From Aurantiacibacter zhengii (GTDB taxonomy: Bacteria > Pseudomonadota > Alphaproteobacteria > Sphingomonadales > Sphingomonadaceae): DNA of 64,000 nt. The translations under genes were made by a program, and so were the position numbers. A model generated the notes under the pieces. The model was not told the origin of the DNA, ran no database searches, and was given only the letters and a program-made list of their open reading frames with translations. How positions within the stretch are numbered: position 1 is the stretch's first letter; every line of letters begins with the position of its first letter. The stretch covers positions 620,001 through 684,000 of the forward strand of contig NZ_QXFL01000001.1 of NCBI RefSeq assembly GCF_003584125.1, in the 5' to 3' direction. Below are positions 62,663 to 64,000 of this stretch, one piece after another.

Positions 62663-64000
62663 ATGCGACACGAACCGCAACCGGCCAAGTACACTCCCGA
62701 CACACGAATCGAGGCGGTGGCGGATTTCCTCGCCGATCCCGTTGCAGCGGCACGGTTTCCGCTGGCCACTCTGCGCTTCCGCAATGACAGGTGGGACAAG
62801 GCGGTCGGCCTTGCCTCATTGTCGGACGAGGATTGGGTGCGCCATTTCGGCAGGTTCGATCCGCTTCCGGACAATCTGCCCCAGCCGCTGGCGCTGCGAT
62901 ATCACGGCCACCAGTTCCGCGTGTACAATCCGGAAATCGGCGATGGGCGCGGCTTCCTCTTCGCCCAGATGCGCGACGGGGGTGGCCGCCTCCTCGACCT
63001 GGGTACAAAGGGCAGCGGCACGACACCCTATAGCCGCACGGCCGACGGACGGCTGACGCTGAAAGGCGGCGTGCGGGAGATCCTTGCTACCGAGATGCTG
63101 GAAGCACTGGGGGTCAACACGTCCAAGACTTTCTCCATCATTGAAACCGGCGAAGCGCTGGAGCGGGGCGACGAACCCTCGCCCACGCGGTCCGCCGTCA
63201 TGGTGCGCCTCAGCCACGGCCATATCCGCATTGGCAGTTTCCAGCGCCTCATGGCTCTTGACGAGAAGGATCATCTCGAACGCCTGGTGGACTATTGCCT
63301 GACCACCTATCCCGGCCCTCCCCCGCCGGAGGATGCACCGGGGCGCGACGAACCGGCCATCCGGCTGATGCACCAGGTGACAGAGCGCATGGCAGACCTT
63401 GCCGCCAGCTACATGGTGGCAGGATTCGTCCACGGTGTGCTCAACACCGACAACATGAACATTTCCGGCGAAAGCTTCGATTACGGTCCATGGCGGTGGC
63501 TGCGGCAGTGGGATCCGGGGTTCACCGCTGCATATTTCGACCACAGCGGCCTTTACGCCTTCGGTCGCCAGCCGGAGGCGATCCGCTGGAACCTGGGCCA
63601 GTTTGCCATCGCGCTGCGGCCCCTGGTGGAAGCACAGCCCCTGATCGCCGCGCTGGAGCGGTTCGGCCCTCTCTATCACCACGCAATGGCCAGACGGTTC
63701 TGCTGGCGCCTGGGCGTGAAGTCGCGCGGCCTGGAGGCCGACGCGGGCGTCATCGAAGCTGCCGAGAAAACGATGCGGGAGCGCCGGACGGGTCCCGACG
63801 ATTTCTTCTTCCGCCATCGCGGCGGCCGCGATGCCCAAAGGGGCCTGGTGGAGGCGTTGGAGGGCTATGAGCCGCTTGATAGTAGCCACGATTTCTGGAG
63901 CGAGGGAGCTCCTGAATCCATGCTGATCGACGAGGTGGAAAGCCTGTGGTCCGCGATAGACGAGCGCGACGACTGGGCACCCCTTCACGATAAAGTCGCG
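62663..64000 (+). CDS. selO: Protein adenylyltransferase SelO (YdiU/UPF0061), cut by the window edge
   Basis: SelO is a pseudokinase-fold enzyme that AMPylates Ser, Thr and Tyr of partner proteins, linked to redox control. The first 446 residues are visible; the frame stays open to the last base. Key segments are YHGHQFRVYNPEIGDGRGF, DLGTKGSGTTPYSRTADGRL, LKGGVREILATEMLEALGV and VHGVLNTDNMNI, the active-site loop. The start at 62663 gives MRHEPQPAKYTPDTR. The promoter lies in the 61-bp gap to the divergent hydrolase. The C-terminus is missing. Confidence 0.93.
   Translation, partial: MRHEPQPAKYTPDTRIEAVADFLADPVAAARFPLATLRFRNDRWDKAVGLASLSDEDWVRHFGRFDPLPDNLPQPLALRYHGHQFRVYNPEIGDGRGFLFAQMRDGGGRLLDLGTKGSGTTPYSRTADGRLTLKGGVREILATEMLEALGVNTSKTFSIIETGEALERGDEPSPTRSAVMVRLSHGHIRIGSFQRLMALDEKDHLERLVDYCLTTYPGPPPPEDAPGRDEPAIRLMHQVTERMADLAASYMVAGFVHGVLNTDNMNISGESFDYGPWRWLRQWDPGFTAAYFDHSGLYAFGRQPEAIRWNLGQFAIALRPLVEAQPLIAALERFGPLYHHAMARRFCWRLGVKSRGLEADAGVIEAAEKTMRERRTGPDDFFFRHRGGRDAQRGLVEALEGYEPLDSSHDFWSEGAPESMLIDEVESLWSAIDERDDWAPLHDKVA

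Overview
The window looks like chromosome from an alphaproteobacterium of the Sphingomonadales, most likely the Erythrobacteraceae. It is GC-rich. It carries the family's usual mix: a MucR/Ros regulator, class II DAHP synthase, DUF1489, UPF0176/TrhO, DUF721 (DciA-like) with twin DsbA proteins ahead of smc, and plant-type GshA. It also has photosynthetic reaction-centre genes. No database search was run; all names rest on protein sequence, motifs and gene order.

Layout. 0-2.8 kb: the end of an unknown gene, then a gene-poor stretch with a short structured transcript (18-residue ORF, perfect Shine-Dalgarno, strong terminator), copies of an interspersed repeat, two small envelope proteins and an Stf0 sulfotransferase. 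2.9-5.7 kb: ilvE, a GST and trhO. 5.8-11 kb: a compact reaction-centre island, pufLMC facing puhABC, with no LH1 (pufBA), bch or crt genes. 11.2-24.6 kb: oxidoreductase, M49 peptidase lipoprotein, topoisomerase IB, AmpG-like transporter, YghU-like GST, tRNA-Gln, a flippase, an aspartic protease, the ergothioneine pair egtB-egtD and a membrane diguanylate cyclase. 24.6-37.5 kb: class II DAHP synthase, M16 peptidase, NifU-type protein, nitroreductase, tsaB-rimI, mucR, fur, plsC and miaB-phoH-ybeY-corC. 37.6-52.3 kb: LysR regulator, cyclophilin, mgtE, small unknowns, a DsbA/FrnE-nudC-hydrolase run, mutY, and DUF721-dsbA-dsbA-smc. 52.3-64 kb: soxR with a SoxR-box promoter driving a VOC protein, gshA, rsmE, ubiA, an ICMT-family membrane protein, bamB-yfgM, a glycosyltransferase with an alpha/beta hydrolase, and the start of selO.

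The most notable region is the reaction-centre island. Every cofactor ligand checked in PufL and PufM is present and PufC has four haem motifs, so the genes look functional. Two perfect TGT-N12-ACA palindromes 8 bp apart lie just upstream of pufL and another lies upstream of puhA. This is the PpsR/CrtJ pattern, so the island is probably wired into the redox/oxygen photosynthesis regulon although no regulator is encoded here. From memory, an incomplete second cluster of the same composition (pufLMC plus puhCBA) has been described in Citromicrobium, so the arrangement may be known; its role remains open.

The other system worth attention is the small transcript at about 0.57-0.80 kb, whose ribosome-binding site is an exact 13-base complement of the usual 16S rRNA 3' end.
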